Of a DNA stretch of 64,000 nucleotides, positions 1-9,576 are shown in pieces. The stretch is from NCBI RefSeq assembly GCF_000011565.2, contig NC_005861.2, forward strand, positions 806,001-870,000, in the 5' to 3' direction. Each line of letters starts with the position of its first letter. Position 1 is the first letter of the stretch. Position numbers and translations under genes: made by a program. The notes under the pieces were generated by a model. It was not told the DNA's origin and searched no databases. It saw only the letters and a program-made list of their open reading frames with translations. This stretch comes from Candidatus Protochlamydia amoebophila UWE25. GTDB taxonomy: Bacteria; Chlamydiota; Chlamydiia; Chlamydiales; Parachlamydiaceae.

Positions 1-2167
1 CAATGAACTTTTAAGAAATTTGCGTTCGCCCGCTCTTGGAATTGGATCTGAAACAATTAAGCAATCCCTTAAAGGAATTGATAAAGAAGTGGCAGATAGT
101 GGAGCAACTTCTTTATCTGAACAATTAGCTGCTTATGGTCATGCTTTAGTTAACCTAAAAGCTATTATTGATGAATTAAATCATGAAGAGGATCACATTC
201 GTTTAGCCAAACTACGAAGTGTTCGTAATTATAAAGAAACGTTGGATGAATATAATCAAATCAACACACGCTTAGACGATAATCAAATTCAGTTAGACAA
301 GGCTCGTCAATCCGTATCGAATGTTATTTGGTATTTTAACAATCAAGAGCTTTCAACAAAAGCTTTAGAAAAACAAGATCCTGAAGTTTACAATCAATGG
401 TTTAGCAAAGCTAAAGAAGAGTGGGCTAATTTTAGCCACAATCGAGGAGGCATTTTTAGAGCCCCAGATCAACCTCTTAACGCTGTCCTTGAAAAAACCT
501 TCAAAAGCGAAGAACCTTCTCCAAATTATTTTAGCTACTTGTTTACCTTATTACCTGTTTTATTAGTAATTTTAGTTTTGTATATGCTTTTTGCAAGGCA
601 AATGAAGGGAATGGGTAATACGGCAATGAATTTTGGAAAATCTCCAGCCCGGCTTCTCAATAAGGGAGATAACAAAATTACATTCAAGGATGTAGCTGGA
701 GTAGATGAAGCATTAGAAGAACTTCAAGAGATTGTAGAGTTCTTAAAGAACCCTCAAAAATTTACTTCGCTTGGTGGTAAAATTCCAAAAGGCGTTTTAT
801 GCATTGGACCTCCAGGAACAGGTAAAACATTGATAGCAAAGGCTGTAGCTGGGGAAGCCGACCGCCCATTCTTTTCTATTTCAGGTTCCGACTTCGTAGA
901 AATGTTTGTAGGAGTAGGAGCGAGTCGAATTCGAGATCTATTCGAACAAGCAAAAAAAGCGGCTCCTTGTATCATCTTCATGGATGAAATTGATGCTGTG
1001 GGCCGCCACCGCGGAGTTGGAATGGGCGGAGGTCACGACGAACGAGAGCAAACATTAAACCAACTTCTTGTTGAAATGGATGGTTTTGACACGAATGAAG
1101 GTGTTATTTTAATGGCTGCGACTAATCGTCCAGATGTATTAGACAAAGCGTTATTACGTCCAGGCCGTTTTGACAGACGAGTCATTATTGGATTACCAGA
1201 TATTAAAGGTCGTTATGACATTTTAAAGGTTCATGCTCGACGCATTAAAATGGATCCTTCAATCGATTTAATGGCAATTGCACGCAGCACCCCAGGTTCT
1301 TCTGGAGCTGATTTGGCAAATATATTGAATGAATCTGCTTTACTTGCTGCTCGTAAAGGAAGGACAGCTGTCACTGCGCAGGAAACGATTGAAGCTCGTG
1401 ACAAAGTTTTGTATGGAAAAGAGCGGCGAAGCTTAGAAATCGATGAAAATGAAAAAAGAACAACAGCTTACCATGAATCAGGCCATACTGTTGTCGGATT
1501 AATTGTGAAAAGCGGAGATCCTGTCGATAAAGTGACCATCATACCTAGAGGAATGTCTTTAGGGGCAACTATGTTTCTTCCTAAAAAAAATCGTGTGAGC
1601 TATTGGAAACAAGAACTGCATGATCAACTTGCTGTCTTGATGGGTGGACGTGTCGCCGAAGAAATTTTTGTCGGAGATGTGTCTAGCGGCGCTCAACAAG
1701 ACATTGAACGGGCAACGCAATTAGCTCGCAGTATGGTTTGCAAGTGGGGTATGAGCGATAAATTAGGTGCTGTTGCTTATGATGAACGTTCGGAAGGTGG
1801 CGGTCAATATGGCTTTGGTGATCATCACGAGAAAACTTATTCTGATGAAACTGCGCAAGCTATTGATTCCGAAGTCCGCCGTATTTTAGACGAAGCACTT
1901 GCTATTGCCCGTAAAATTATTTTGGATTATAAAGAACAGGTCGAGTTATTAACTCTGATGTTGATTGAGTTTGAAACACTTGACAGTGAAGATATCCAAG
2001 AAATTGTGGTTAAAAATAACTGGGATGCCGTTCGTAAACGTGAAAGATTAAAACGCGCAGCAGATTTACATAAAAAAGAAGCTGCTACACCACCACCTCC
2101 TCCTCCCAGAGAGGTTGATATTTCTAGTTCCGGAACAATACCGAACACTTTAGGATTGTCTTCTTAA
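1..2167 (+). CDS. ftsH: ATP-dependent zinc metalloprotease FtsH (5' truncated by window)
   Basis: Membrane-anchored AAA+ protease that degrades misfolded or regulatory membrane and cytosolic proteins. The frame is already open at base 2, before the first possible TTG at 20, so the N-terminus lies outside the window. A membrane segment is encoded near 536-595, the Walker A motif GPPGTGKT at 806-829, a Walker B (IIFMDEID) follows, then the AAA second region of homology, and the zinc protease motif HESGH at 1472-1486. The C-terminus has a run of six prolines. About 715 codons are present; chlamydial FtsH is long, near 900 residues. A strong terminator follows directly, so this gene ends its transcript. 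Confidence 0.97.
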   Translation, partial: NELLRNLRSPALGIGSETIKQSLKGIDKEVADSGATSLSEQLAAYGHALVNLKAIIDELNHEEDHIRLAKLRSVRNYKETLDEYNQINTRLDDNQIQLDKARQSVSNVIWYFNNQELSTKALEKQDPEVYNQWFSKAKEEWANFSHNRGGIFRAPDQPLNAVLEKTFKSEEPSPNYFSYLFTLLPVLLVILVLYMLFARQMKGMGNTAMNFGKSPARLLNKGDNKITFKDVAGVDEALEELQEIVEFLKNPQKFTSLGGKIPKGVLCIGPPGTGKTLIAKAVAGEADRPFFSISGSDFVEMFVGVGASRIRDLFEQAKKAAPCIIFMDEIDAVGRHRGVGMGGGHDEREQTLNQLLVEMDGFDTNEGVILMAATNRPDVLDKALLRPGRFDRRVIIGLPDIKGRYDILKVHARRIKMDPSIDLMAIARSTPGSSGADLANILNESALLAARKGRTAVTAQETIEARDKVLYGKERRSLEIDENEKRTTAYHESGHTVVGLIVKSGDPVDKVTIIPRGMSLGATMFLPKKNRVSYWKQELHDQLAVLMGGRVAEEIFVGDVSSGAQQDIERATQLARSMVCKWGMSDKLGAVAYDERSEGGGQYGFGDHHEKTYSDETAQAIDSEVRRILDEALAIARKIILDYKEQVELLTLMLIEFETLDSEDIQEIVVKNNWDAVRKRERLKRAADLHKKEAATPPPPPPREVDISSSGTIPNTLGLSS

Positions 2168-2188
2168 GAAGGGCTATCTCTTTTCTTT

Positions 2189-2220
2189 AAACCCTAACCA
2201 CTCTATGGTTAGGGTTTTTT
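2189..2220 (+). terminator. Rho-independent terminator of ftsH
   Basis: A 12-bp stem (AAACCCTAACCA pairing with TGGTTAGGGTTT) around a 5-nt loop is followed by a T-run, 22 bases after the ftsH stop codon. Confidence 0.93.
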
Positions 2221-2549
2221 ATTTCCGCTAATAAATCTATGCTTTAAGTGGTAAAAATTTTTATTTTTAGCTTTTAATGTACAGCTTCTAATCAATTAGT
2301 ATATCCCGTATGGAATAATAATTAAACTGATTTTATATTAAGTAGGGAATTAAAATGCCTGAAATTTGATAAGAAGACATTAATTCTATAGCATGAATTA
2401 CAAAAACAAAAGGGATATGGAAGGGAAATATTAGCAAACACTATGGTTGCTTATGTTTTGCGAAAACTTATTTCAAGGAAGTAACTAATTACGGAGAAAA
2501 GCCTTTAGTGATCGCCAGATTTGAAGCAGCATTAGCAGCAAATGAGTGA
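2221..2549. other. Spacer with possible decayed coding sequence
   Basis: No intact gene. On the plus strand, short open stretches in shifting frames (about 2395-2480 and 2490-2549) read like protein, for example YGEKPLVIARFEAALAANE before a stop at about 2549. I do not recognise the family. This is consistent with a decayed gene but is weak evidence. Confidence 0.3.
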
Positions 2550-3296
2550 CTAAAAGATGGGTTTGTAGTGGGGTTTATTTCTAATAAAATTTGTTGCTGC
2601 GATTTGCTCTTTTCGATTGATTTTATAATCGCTTAGGGGATTGACAATATTGTAGACATAAAGTTTATCAGGAATAAAACGAACTTTGTGAGCTGCCATT
2701 TCAAGCATTGGATACATCAACGCTTTATCCCACGAGACTCGAAAATATTCTCCTGATTCCGGATCTCGTAAATCTTCATCTTTGATTTCTCGAAAAAGTC
2801 GGTATTTGTAAGTTTTCAAATGGCCAAAAATATCCACAATTTCTCGATAAAGTTGTTGTTCGATGACAAATTCGGGAATGGGAAGAGCATAATTCATTTT
2901 TAAACAATCAGGGGGGTATGTTTGAAACTGTCCCCAGGTTAAATAAACATCTTCTTCACTGTATACCTTATCAAGAATGTTTAGCGTATTCTCATCGTAT
3001 AACCAATCATCCCCATCTAGCATGACTATAACATCGTCTTCCTGAGGATTTAGATGATGAATTGCTTCCACAATGCTAGCTAAAGCACCCTGATTTTTTG
3101 AATGAAAGATAGATTTCCATTGATTACGATGGCAAAATTCTGAAATGATTTCTCTTTGTTTTTGAATTGTGGAAGCGTCATCAATTACACAAACTTCAAA
3201 ATTTTTGTTCAATTGTTTTTCAACAGACCCTAATGTGTTTGAAATAAAATTAACACTATTAAAAGAAGGAATGACAATTTTAAACTGACCTTTCAT
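2550..3296 (-). CDS. Family 2 glycosyltransferase (paralogue B)
   Basis: Predicted inverting GT-A glycosyltransferase that would move a sugar from a nucleotide-sugar to an unknown acceptor. It opens with the family-2 signature VIPSFNSVNFI, then CVIDDAST near residues 36-43 and the metal-binding MLDGDDWLY near residues 92-100. Its 248 residues are a bare catalytic domain with no membrane segment. It is clearly a paralogue of the next gene upstream (3306-4049), from which it is separated by 9 bp; its TAAGG ribosome site overlaps that gene's stop codon, so the two are probably translated together. The acceptor (lipooligosaccharide, protein or other glycan) cannot be told from sequence. Confidence 0.88.
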   Translation of the reverse strand: MKGQFKIVIPSFNSVNFISNTLGSVEKQLNKNFEVCVIDDASTIQKQREIISEFCHRNQWKSIFHSKNQGALASIVEAIHHLNPQEDDVIVMLDGDDWLYDENTLNILDKVYSEEDVYLTWGQFQTYPPDCLKMNYALPIPEFVIEQQLYREIVDIFGHLKTYKYRLFREIKDEDLRDPESGEYFRVSWDKALMYPMLEMAAHKVRFIPDKLYVYNIVNPLSDYKINRKEQIAATNFIRNKPHYKPIF

Positions 3297-3305
3297 AAAA
3301 AAACC

Positions 3306-4049
3306 TTACGGCAAAGCTGCGTATTTTGGGAGTGATTTAATATAATGTTCCTCTAAAAGCTGTTCATCTCGACTAATTTTATGATCATTTAAAGGATTTT
3401 CAAGATTATAAATATAAAGAATGCGATCTATAAAACGAATGTGGTGTCCGGCAAGTTCAAGTAACGGGTAAAAAAACGCCCGATCGCTTGTGACCATATA
3501 ATATTCTCCGTTTAAGTTACGCAGATCTGAATCTTTAAGATGTTTCCAGAGGTGATATTTAAATGTTTTCAAGTGATGGTAAATCCACGGGGTTTGCCTA
3601 TATAGTTGCTGATCAATAATTTCTTTGCTGACTGGTGCTGCATAAGTGATGTTTAAACAATTTTTCGGATAGGTTTCAAAGGAGCCGTAAGTTAAGTAAA
3701 CAGAAGGAAACTCATAAACCTCTAAAAGTGTTGAAAAGACGAGATGATCAGCCAACCAATCATCCCCATCGATAATCACAATAATATCTTCCCGATCACA
3801 GTTCAAAGCTTCTATTCCATTTTTAATACTAACAAGGGCTCCTTGGTTTTTTTGATGAAAAAGAGGCAGCCATCCATTTTTCGTACAGTATTTTTCAATT
3901 AAAGAGCGTTGCATTGGTAAGGTAGAAGCATCATCAATCACGCAAACATCCACGTCTCTAATCGTTTGATTTTCAATTGACTGAAGCGTTTTATCCAAGT
4001 ATGAAACACTATTAAAAGAAGGAACAACAACTTTTAAACGTTCTTTCAT
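3306..4049 (-). CDS. Family 2 glycosyltransferase (paralogue A)
   Basis: Predicted GT-A fold glycosyltransferase of family 2, the upstream member of a tandem pair. The motifs VVPSFNSVSYL, CVIDDAST and VIIDGDDWL align closely with the neighbour. I place the start at 4049 (MKERLKVVVPSFN), because that aligns with the start of the paralogue; the frame extends upstream to 4118 with an unrelated hydrophobic lead. 247 residues from 4049. Probably a two-gene operon produced by tandem duplication. Substrate unknown. Confidence 0.86.
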   Translation of the reverse strand: MKERLKVVVPSFNSVSYLDKTLQSIENQTIRDVDVCVIDDASTLPMQRSLIEKYCTKNGWLPLFHQKNQGALVSIKNGIEALNCDREDIIVIIDGDDWLADHLVFSTLLEVYEFPSVYLTYGSFETYPKNCLNITYAAPVSKEIIDQQLYRQTPWIYHHLKTFKYHLWKHLKDSDLRNLNGEYYMVTSDRAFFYPLLELAGHHIRFIDRILYIYNLENPLNDHKISRDEQLLEEHYIKSLPKYAALP

Positions 4050-4118
4050 TTTTTGCTCAAGGCTTGGGTTATTTTTATTTAACCTCAACATGGAAGATAA
4101 AAAATAAAATAGCAACAT

Positions 4119-4681
4119 AGATTTCTAGATAGGATAGTGACAAATAACAAGAAAATCGTTAAGGCAAAATTTTTTAAAAAATAAAAATTTTTTTAGGTAT
4201 TATTTTTCTTATTTTAATTTATTAAAAAAAATTAGATTAATTAAAAAAATTAATAAATTGCTTACAAATACATCTAAAAATGTTTGAATAAATACAATAA
4301 TTAGATAGTCCTAAACTGTAATGCTCGATGCTAATTGTAGTCGCAAATGAAATAGTTGTTCATACCAATAGCGACTAATGTAAAAATAATTGGCTAAGTC
4401 TACACTATTTACTCCTAAAGATTTATGGATCGATCCTTAAAAAACTTAAGTCGAGAACTTTAACCATTAAAGCAAAAAGTTTTTTTTGAAAGTTATCAAG
4501 AAGAACTTCTTTTATTTAAAGGGTTGCCACATTCCCTTAGAAATGTTTGTGATCTGTAAAGCAATGAACTTATCTCTTATGAATAGACGAGCAGTTTAAT
4601 CGCCCTTTTCTTACTTTTGATCAAGAATATTTTTGCTTGTAGACATTAGCGTGGTTTATGAATTTTATAAAAGAGGAATAG
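4119..4681. other. AT-rich spacer, no supported gene
   Basis: About 560 bp. It contains a nearly pure A/T tract at about 4165-4260, upstream of the glycosyltransferase pair. Short open stretches near 4530-4730 on the plus strand carry stops and look like worn coding sequence; none is recognisable. Confidence 0.4.
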
Positions 4682-4707
4682 ATGGTGCTGAATTTGTTCA
4701 GCACCAT
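4682..4707 (-). terminator. Hairpin after pnp
   Basis: A perfect 11-bp inverted repeat ATGGTGCTGAA...TTCAGCACCAT with a 4-nt loop lies 10 bases past the pnp stop. The T-tract is poor, so this may be a transcript-end or RNA-stabilising hairpin rather than a strong terminator. Confidence 0.65.
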
Positions 4708-4717
4708 AAAAGAAAAG

Positions 4718-6811
4718 CTATTGACTTTGTAAAGTGGCTTTGCGGCTCAATTTAATTTGTCCTCGTTCGTTGATATCGAGAACTTTTACCATGAGCATAT
4801 CACCTTGTTTTACAAATTCATCTAAGCTGTTGATACGATTTACATCAAATTCAGAAATATGGCAAAGGCCTTCTTTACCGGGAAGGATTTCCACAAAAAC
4901 ACCAAAGGGTGCAATAGAAATGGCTTTTCCAGAATAAATTCTACCAATCTCAATTTCAGCGGTCAGACCATGAATAATGGCTTTTGCTTTTTCAATGCTT
5001 ACTAAATCTATGGCAGCAATGTTAACAAGACCCGTATCATCAATATCAATTTGAACACCTGTCTGTTCGATGATTGCTCTGATTTGTTTTCCACCTGGGC
5101 CGATAACAACTGCAATTTTGCTTGGTTTAATTTGGATCGTTTCAATGCGTGGTGCATAACGAGACATTTCACCCTTATACGTTGGGCATACAGCTAGCAT
5201 CTTATTTAGGATATGGACGCGGCCTTCTTTAGCTTGTTTTAAAGCAACCCGCATAATTTCAATGGTAATGCCTTCTACTTTGATGTCCATTTGGAAAGCA
5301 GTAATGCCGTTTTGATCTCCGGTTACCTTGAAATCCATATCACCGAGCGCATCTTCAATTCCCAGAATATCTGATAGGATAATAAAGCGTTCATTTTCTA
5401 ATATTAGTCCCATTGCGATTCCCGCAACTGGACGTTTAATAGCCACACCTGCATCCATGAGCGCTAAGCAGCCTCCGCAAACAGTTGCCATAGAAGAGGA
5501 TCCGTTAGATTCTGTAATGTTAGATTCCAAACGGATTGTGTAAGGAAATTGTTCTTTCGTGGGGATGACTGCCATTAAAGCTCTTTCCGCTAACTTTCCA
5601 TGTCCGATTTCTCGTCTTCCCGGAGCTCCAACTCTTCCTACTTCTCCGACTGAGTAAGGAGGAAAAGAATATTGTAAGTAGAAACGGTTGTTACCTTCTC
5701 CTTCTAAATCTTCAAATCGTTGTGCCATTGAAGCACCGCCCAATGTACATACAGCTAATGCTTGTGTTTCACCTCTTGTAAATAAAGAGCTTCCGTGAGC
5801 ACGGGGGAGAAGACTTTGTTCAATATCAATAAATCGTATATCTGTTGATGTTCTTCCATCGGAACGAACATTTTCATTTAAAATCATTTGACGCATCATT
5901 TTAGAAGAGACGTCTTTAATGACATAAGCGATATGTTTGGCTGGGTATTTAGGCTCTTCGTTTTCTGGCATCAAACGATCATTGACAGCCTTGGTGACTT
6001 CAGCTAGGGCTTCTTCCCGTTTTTGCTTTTCACAAATTCGGAGTGCTTTTTCTAAGAGGGGATTCGCAATTGATTCTACATCTGCATACAATTCTTTTGG
6101 TAATTGTCTAAGAGTTTCACGATTTTTTGGTTTACCCACTTTTGCACGCCACTGTTCAAGTGTTTGGCAAATCGTTTTGATGCTACGATGGCCTATTTCA
6201 ATAGCTTCCAATACTTGATCTTCTGTTAAGAAATCACAGAAGCCTTCAATCATTAAAACAGCTTCCTCGGTTCCTGCTATCAACAAATCTAGTTTAGATT
6301 GCTTTTGTTGTTCTATAGTTGGGTTGACGATAAATTGAGCATCAATAAACCCTATACGTACAGCTCCAACAGGTTTAATAAGAGGAATATCGGAAATGAC
6401 TAGAGCTGCAGAAGCTCCACAAATTGCTAGAGGTTCTGGTGAGTTAATTCCATCATAAGACCAAACAAAAGAAAGAAGTTGAACTTCATTGTAATAACCT
6501 TCTTCAAACATTGGGCGAATAGGACGATCAATTAAACGAGAAACAAGAACTTCTTTCTCAGTCGGGCGACCTTCTCTTTTAATAAATCCACCAAGTGTTT
6601 TACCTGCTGACGAAAATTTTTCCTGATAATCAACACGAAGAGGTAAAAAATCGGTCGTGGAATCAGCATTTGGGGCGGCACAAGCCGTTGTGAAGACAAC
6701 TGTTTCTCCACATCGGACAACAACAGCTCCTCCAGCTTGACGAGCAATTTTACCTGTTTCAAAAATAATTTCTTGTGCACCAACAGGAACTGAAATAGTT
6801 TCACGTTGCAT
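4718..6811 (-). CDS. pnp: Polyribonucleotide nucleotidyltransferase (PNPase)
   Basis: 3'-5' phosphorolytic exoribonuclease of mRNA decay. Two RNase PH-like halves are visible, the second with RSDGRTSTDIRFID and the active-site stretch GDMDFKVTGD, followed by a KH domain (IGPGGKQIRAII) and a C-terminal S1 domain (GKAISIAPFGVFVEILPGKEG). 697 residues, normal for the family. I chose the ATG at 6811, because GGAG lies 9 bases before it; the ATG at 6826 has no ribosome site. Downstream of rpsO on the same strand, the classical rpsO-pnp order, but separated by about 600 bp. Confidence 0.97.
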   Translation of the reverse strand: MQRETISVPVGAQEIIFETGKIARQAGGAVVVRCGETVVFTTACAAPNADSTTDFLPLRVDYQEKFSSAGKTLGGFIKREGRPTEKEVLVSRLIDRPIRPMFEEGYYNEVQLLSFVWSYDGINSPEPLAICGASAALVISDIPLIKPVGAVRIGFIDAQFIVNPTIEQQKQSKLDLLIAGTEEAVLMIEGFCDFLTEDQVLEAIEIGHRSIKTICQTLEQWRAKVGKPKNRETLRQLPKELYADVESIANPLLEKALRICEKQKREEALAEVTKAVNDRLMPENEEPKYPAKHIAYVIKDVSSKMMRQMILNENVRSDGRTSTDIRFIDIEQSLLPRAHGSSLFTRGETQALAVCTLGGASMAQRFEDLEGEGNNRFYLQYSFPPYSVGEVGRVGAPGRREIGHGKLAERALMAVIPTKEQFPYTIRLESNITESNGSSSMATVCGGCLALMDAGVAIKRPVAGIAMGLILENERFIILSDILGIEDALGDMDFKVTGDQNGITAFQMDIKVEGITIEIMRVALKQAKEGRVHILNKMLAVCPTYKGEMSRYAPRIETIQIKPSKIAVVIGPGGKQIRAIIEQTGVQIDIDDTGLVNIAAIDLVSIEKAKAIIHGLTAEIEIGRIYSGKAISIAPFGVFVEILPGKEGLCHISEFDVNRINSLDEFVKQGDMLMVKVLDINERGQIKLSRKATLQSQ

Positions 6812-7373
6812 TAAATAATACTCCATAAAAAAAGAAAACTTTAATAAATCAAAATTGAAAATTCTATACGCATTTTTGAGAGGAAAAAATATTGTTTATA
6901 ACCAACAATTTTTAACCTAGCTCTCATTGGATCCTTGTAACAGTTTTGCCAAAGAAAAACTTTTGTTTATTCCCAATAAGAAATTTGCAAGAATCTATGG
7001 GAGGGGTTAGCGTCTATTTGAATTAAGTAATTCATTTTATTTTCAAGGGTTATCTTATTAAAAACTTGATATTATTAGAAATAGCTTGAGCTACCCTAAT
7101 AGAACCAATGAATTTAGCCCATGGCAATTTCTATAAATTTTTTAATCCAAGTTGATAATCCTAGAAAAAAATTAGGATAAAAGAATTGGTATGACCCAAG
7201 AAATTAAACAGGAATAGAATTCAGAAAACGCACTTCAAAAGCTTTTAAAGGACATTTTCTGATTTCTATTTCATTTTCACAATTTCTTTCTAAGAATTGC
7301 TAATTCTCCTTATATGGCTTCTTGCAAATTTTAAATTTTACTTTAAAAGGTTGTTTTATGCAAGAGTCCTAAT
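6812..7373. other. Spacer between rpsO and pnp, no gene seen
   Basis: About 560 bp of AT-rich sequence between two genes on the same strand. No open frame or recognisable RNA gene. It must hold the pnp promoter if the rpsO terminator is efficient. Confidence 0.5.
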
Positions 7374-7409
7374 AGCAAAAAGGGGCAGTTAAAGCTGCCC
7401 CTTTTTGCT
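7374..7409 (-). terminator. Terminator of rpsO
   Basis: A 15-bp stem AGCAAAAAGGGGCAG / CTGCCCCTTTTTGCT with a 6-nt loop sits just past the rpsO stop. The A/T arms provide a T-run on either strand, so it can act in both directions. Confidence 0.92.
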
Positions 7410-7425
7410 GACTTTAAAGATTAAA

Positions 7426-7695
7426 TTATCTTCGCAGTTTTAGTTTGTTAATCAACGTTTGATAGCGTTTTGTATCTGTTGAGTTAAGATAGTCTAGCAA
7501 ACGACGGCGTTGGCCGACGAGCTTAAGAAGTGCTAAGCGAGATCCATGATCTTTTGGTGCTCTTTTTAAGTGCTCTGTTAATTCAGTAATGCGTTCAGTT
7601 AAAATAGCGATTTGGACGTCTGCTGACCCTGTATCTTTTTCATGTAATTGGAACTTTTTTGTAATTTCTTCCTTGGTACCTTTGTCTAATGACAT
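7426..7695 (-). CDS. rpsO: 30S ribosomal protein S15
   Basis: Binds 16S rRNA helices in the central domain early in 30S assembly. The 89 residues are the exact usual length, with the S15 core [27 protein letters not shown] and [16 protein letters not shown] ribosome site precedes the ATG. A small AGCC/GGCT hairpin sits in the leader at 7716-7728; S15 is known to regulate its own leader in other bacteria, but whether this hairpin does so here is not known. Confidence 0.98.
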   Translation of the reverse strand: MSLDKGTKEEITKKFQLHEKDTGSADVQIAILTERITELTEHLKRAPKDHGSRLALLKLVGQRRRLLDYLNSTDTKRYQTLINKLKLRR

Positions 7696-8648
7696 GAGGA
7701 ATCCCCCGTATTTAGAGCCAAAAAGGCTAATGTTTTGAACATGATTTCTGTAAATAACTAATATAATAATAACAAAACCTTAATTTTCAGGCAAGGAAAC
7801 ATCTTAAAAAAGGACATGGAAAAGTATTTGAGGTTGTTTAAAAATACATGTGGAAGGGAATTTAACTCAAAATCTTTGTGTAAGGATAATTAAAGGATAT
7901 GCTTTTTTATAAAATTTATATAAAGAACTTACGTATAAAAGCTTATTTTTCAAAAAAAATAATTTTATATCAATGATTAAATAATTAAATTTTTGTATCT
8001 AAAATAACTTCAATATAAGTAGGCTGTTTTTCATAGCTCTCTTGTTTCATCACTCACTAATTGAGAAAGGATGCTGATGGACATTTGATATTTTTCCATT
8101 TGTAATTCATCCTAAACTCTTTCTTTAAATTTTTAGGTAGAAGGTAAATTTCGACATCCTTTTAATAATTGTCAATATAGGTCTTTTCTTTTTGTCAAAT
8201 GATTTTAACATTATAAAAAGAGTGTTTAACTTCAGTATGTTGGTTCATAATTAATATTCCTAAATTTAAAACTTAACTTTACTTTATTCACTTAATAATT
8301 TTATTTCACACTCTCATTTACCTAAAATGTTTATTATGGATAATAAAAATTTTCTAATGATATGTATAACTAAATGCTGAGTTTGGATTGCTTTATTTAT
8401 TATTATTTTAATAAATAAAAATGAATAAATTGATGTTTTTTAATTTTTTTTATTTAATAAAATAAATTTAGCGCATTCAATGGAATATAAATTACAAAAA
8501 TATTCTAAAATGGATTTTTTAAAAGCAATGGTTTTCGTTTTTGTTAATCGGATATATAATTTTAGTAGCTTATTTTTATAAGATTTAGCCCTTTAAATCG
8601 GAGATTTTTATTAAAGCTTTTTCCAGCGTATTCGATTTTAATACTATT
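7696..8648. other. Long AT-rich spacer with weak traces of decayed coding
   Basis: About 950 bp between rpsO and the IS element. On the minus strand around 8030-8260 there is a patchwork of short frames (such as DELQMEKYQMSISILSQLVSD) broken by stops and frame changes, suggesting a small dead gene that I cannot name. The stretch 8385-8480 is nearly all A/T. Confidence 0.35.
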
Positions 8649-8650
8649 TA

Positions 8651-8672
8651 TAGTTAATTGAATTTAATTGTG
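8651..8672. repeat. IS terminal inverted repeat, transposase 3' side
   Basis: Begins TAGTTAATTGAATTTAA; pairs with 9553-9574, with one mismatch in 22 bases. A flanking TA at 8649-8650 is the target duplication. Confidence 0.9.
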
Positions 8673-8675
8673 CAC

Positions 8676-9218
8676 TTATGTGCATATTTGACAAAAAAAA
8701 TAATCAATGGCTTTTGCAAGACTTGATAATTTGTTTAAACTTAACCGGACTAATTGTTTAAAATTTGCCCAGAAAACTTCAATTGGATTTAAATCAGGTG
8801 AATAGGAGGGAAGAAATAAAATTTTACAGCCGGCTTGTTCAATCAGATATTTGGTTTTTTTAGACTTGTGAAAAGTAGCATGATCCATAATAAACAACTG
8901 CCCAGTTTTAAGCTCTGGAATTAATATTTTTTCTAACCATGTATTAAACAAGATAGTATGACACGTTCCTGTATAGCAAAAAGTAGCAAAAATTTTAGAT
9001 TGGCATTTAGCTGCTATAAAGCTTTCCCTTGCAAAAAGATGGCCAGATACTGCTGAATAAACTTTCTTTCCTCTAAAAGCTCGCCCACTATGACGTTGTA
9101 GACATTCATTGATTCCACTTTCATCAAGATAAACACAATCTTCTTTTGCTATCTTTTCTAATTCTTTTTTAAACTCCTCACGGTTTTTCTCATCTCTTTC
9201 TTTGTAAAATAAGGCCTT
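8676..9218 (-). CDS. IS630 transposase, C-terminal DDE part (reached by -1 frameshift)
   Basis: Catalytic part of the IS transposase. The frame has no start codon of its own: a TAA lies at 9234-9236, just upstream of the A-run. After a -1 slip at the A8 run (9217-9224) it reads KALFYKERDEKN, then VYLDESG (first Asp), FIMDHATFHKS (second Asp) and PDLNPIEVFW (Glu), the classic IS630 arrangement. Joined to the upstream frame it gives about 283 residues, a normal length for the family. The stop is 3 bases inside the terminal repeat. Confidence 0.88.
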   Translation of the reverse strand, partial: KALFYKERDEKNREEFKKELEKIAKEDCVYLDESGINECLQRHSGRAFRGKKVYSAVSGHLFARESFIAAKCQSKIFATFCYTGTCHTILFNTWLEKILIPELKTGQLFIMDHATFHKSKKTKYLIEQAGCKILFLPSYSPDLNPIEVFWANFKQLVRLSLNKLSSLAKAIDYFFCQICT

Positions 9219-9526
9219 TTTTTTAAAGTAATTTTAAGTCTTTTACAAGCATAGAATATAGAGGAAGGATCTACCTTAAATTCTTTTGCTATCTCTTTCA
9301 AATAATTATCAGAATATTTTTTAATATCGCTCTTTAGTTGGTCATTATCAATTTTAATTGGATGCCTTTTTCTTGGTTTATCTTCTAAACATCCATTTCT
9401 TTGACGTTTCAGCCAGTTAAACACTGTTCTTAATGCTATACCAAAAACTTGTCTGACTTCTTCTGCAGAATGTCCAGTTTCTAAATAGTTGAATGCTTTT
9501 TGCCTTAAATTTTTGGAGTATGCCAT
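9158..9526 (-). CDS. IS630 transposase, N-terminal HTH part
   Basis: DNA-binding half of the transposase, 122 residues if translation does not shift frame. The first half holds a helix-turn-helix (SAEEVRQVFGIALRTVFNWLKR, about residues 20-41), then a Lys/Arg-rich linker and a second helical DNA-binding segment. The frame overlaps the DDE frame by about 60 bases. The slippery A-run is at 9217-9224, codon 103. The short unshifted product could act as a repressor of transposition, as in other frameshifting IS families (inference). Confidence 0.9.
   Translation of the reverse strand: MAYSKNLRQKAFNYLETGHSAEEVRQVFGIALRTVFNWLKRQRNGCLEDKPRKRHPIKIDNDQLKSDIKKYSDNYLKEIAKEFKVDPSSIFYACKRLKITLKKRPYFTKKEMRKTVRSLKKN
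9217..9224 (-). promoter_or_regulatory. Probable -1 programmed frameshift site
   Basis: On the coding strand the zero frame reads TTA AAA AAA AGG, a run of eight A containing the heptamer A AAA AAA. A one-base slip back joins the HTH frame to the DDE frame exactly, without loss of family-conserved sequence. Confidence 0.75.
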
Positions 9527-9552
9527 AATTTTTAACTCAAACTGTATCTATA

Positions 9553-9574
9553 CACGATTAAATTCAATTAACTA
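9553..9574. repeat. IS terminal inverted repeat, transposase 5' side
   Basis: Ends ...TTAAATTCAATTAACTA, followed by the duplicated TA at 9575-9576; partner of 8651-8672. Confidence 0.9.
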
Positions 9575-9576
9575 TA

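Larger units (their letters stand above)
8651..9574 (-). mobile_element. IS630-family insertion sequence, apparently complete
   Basis: 924-bp element bounded by 22-bp inverted ends with one mismatch, flanked on both sides by TA (8649-8650 and 9575-9576), the target duplication typical of the IS630/Tc1-mariner group. It carries one transposase in two overlapping frames. All three acidic active-site residues of the DDE domain can be seen. Intact ends and active site suggest recent arrival. Confidence 0.93.

Noticed and set aside
5328-6218. Open frames of 71 and 93 codons on the plus strand opposite pnp
   Set aside because: Antisense shadows of pnp; Ser-rich translations typical of reverse-strand reading.
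6532-6804. 90-codon frame on the minus strand inside pnp
   Set aside because: Overlaps the strongly conserved pnp N-terminus in another frame and has no recognisable domain; an out-of-frame shadow.
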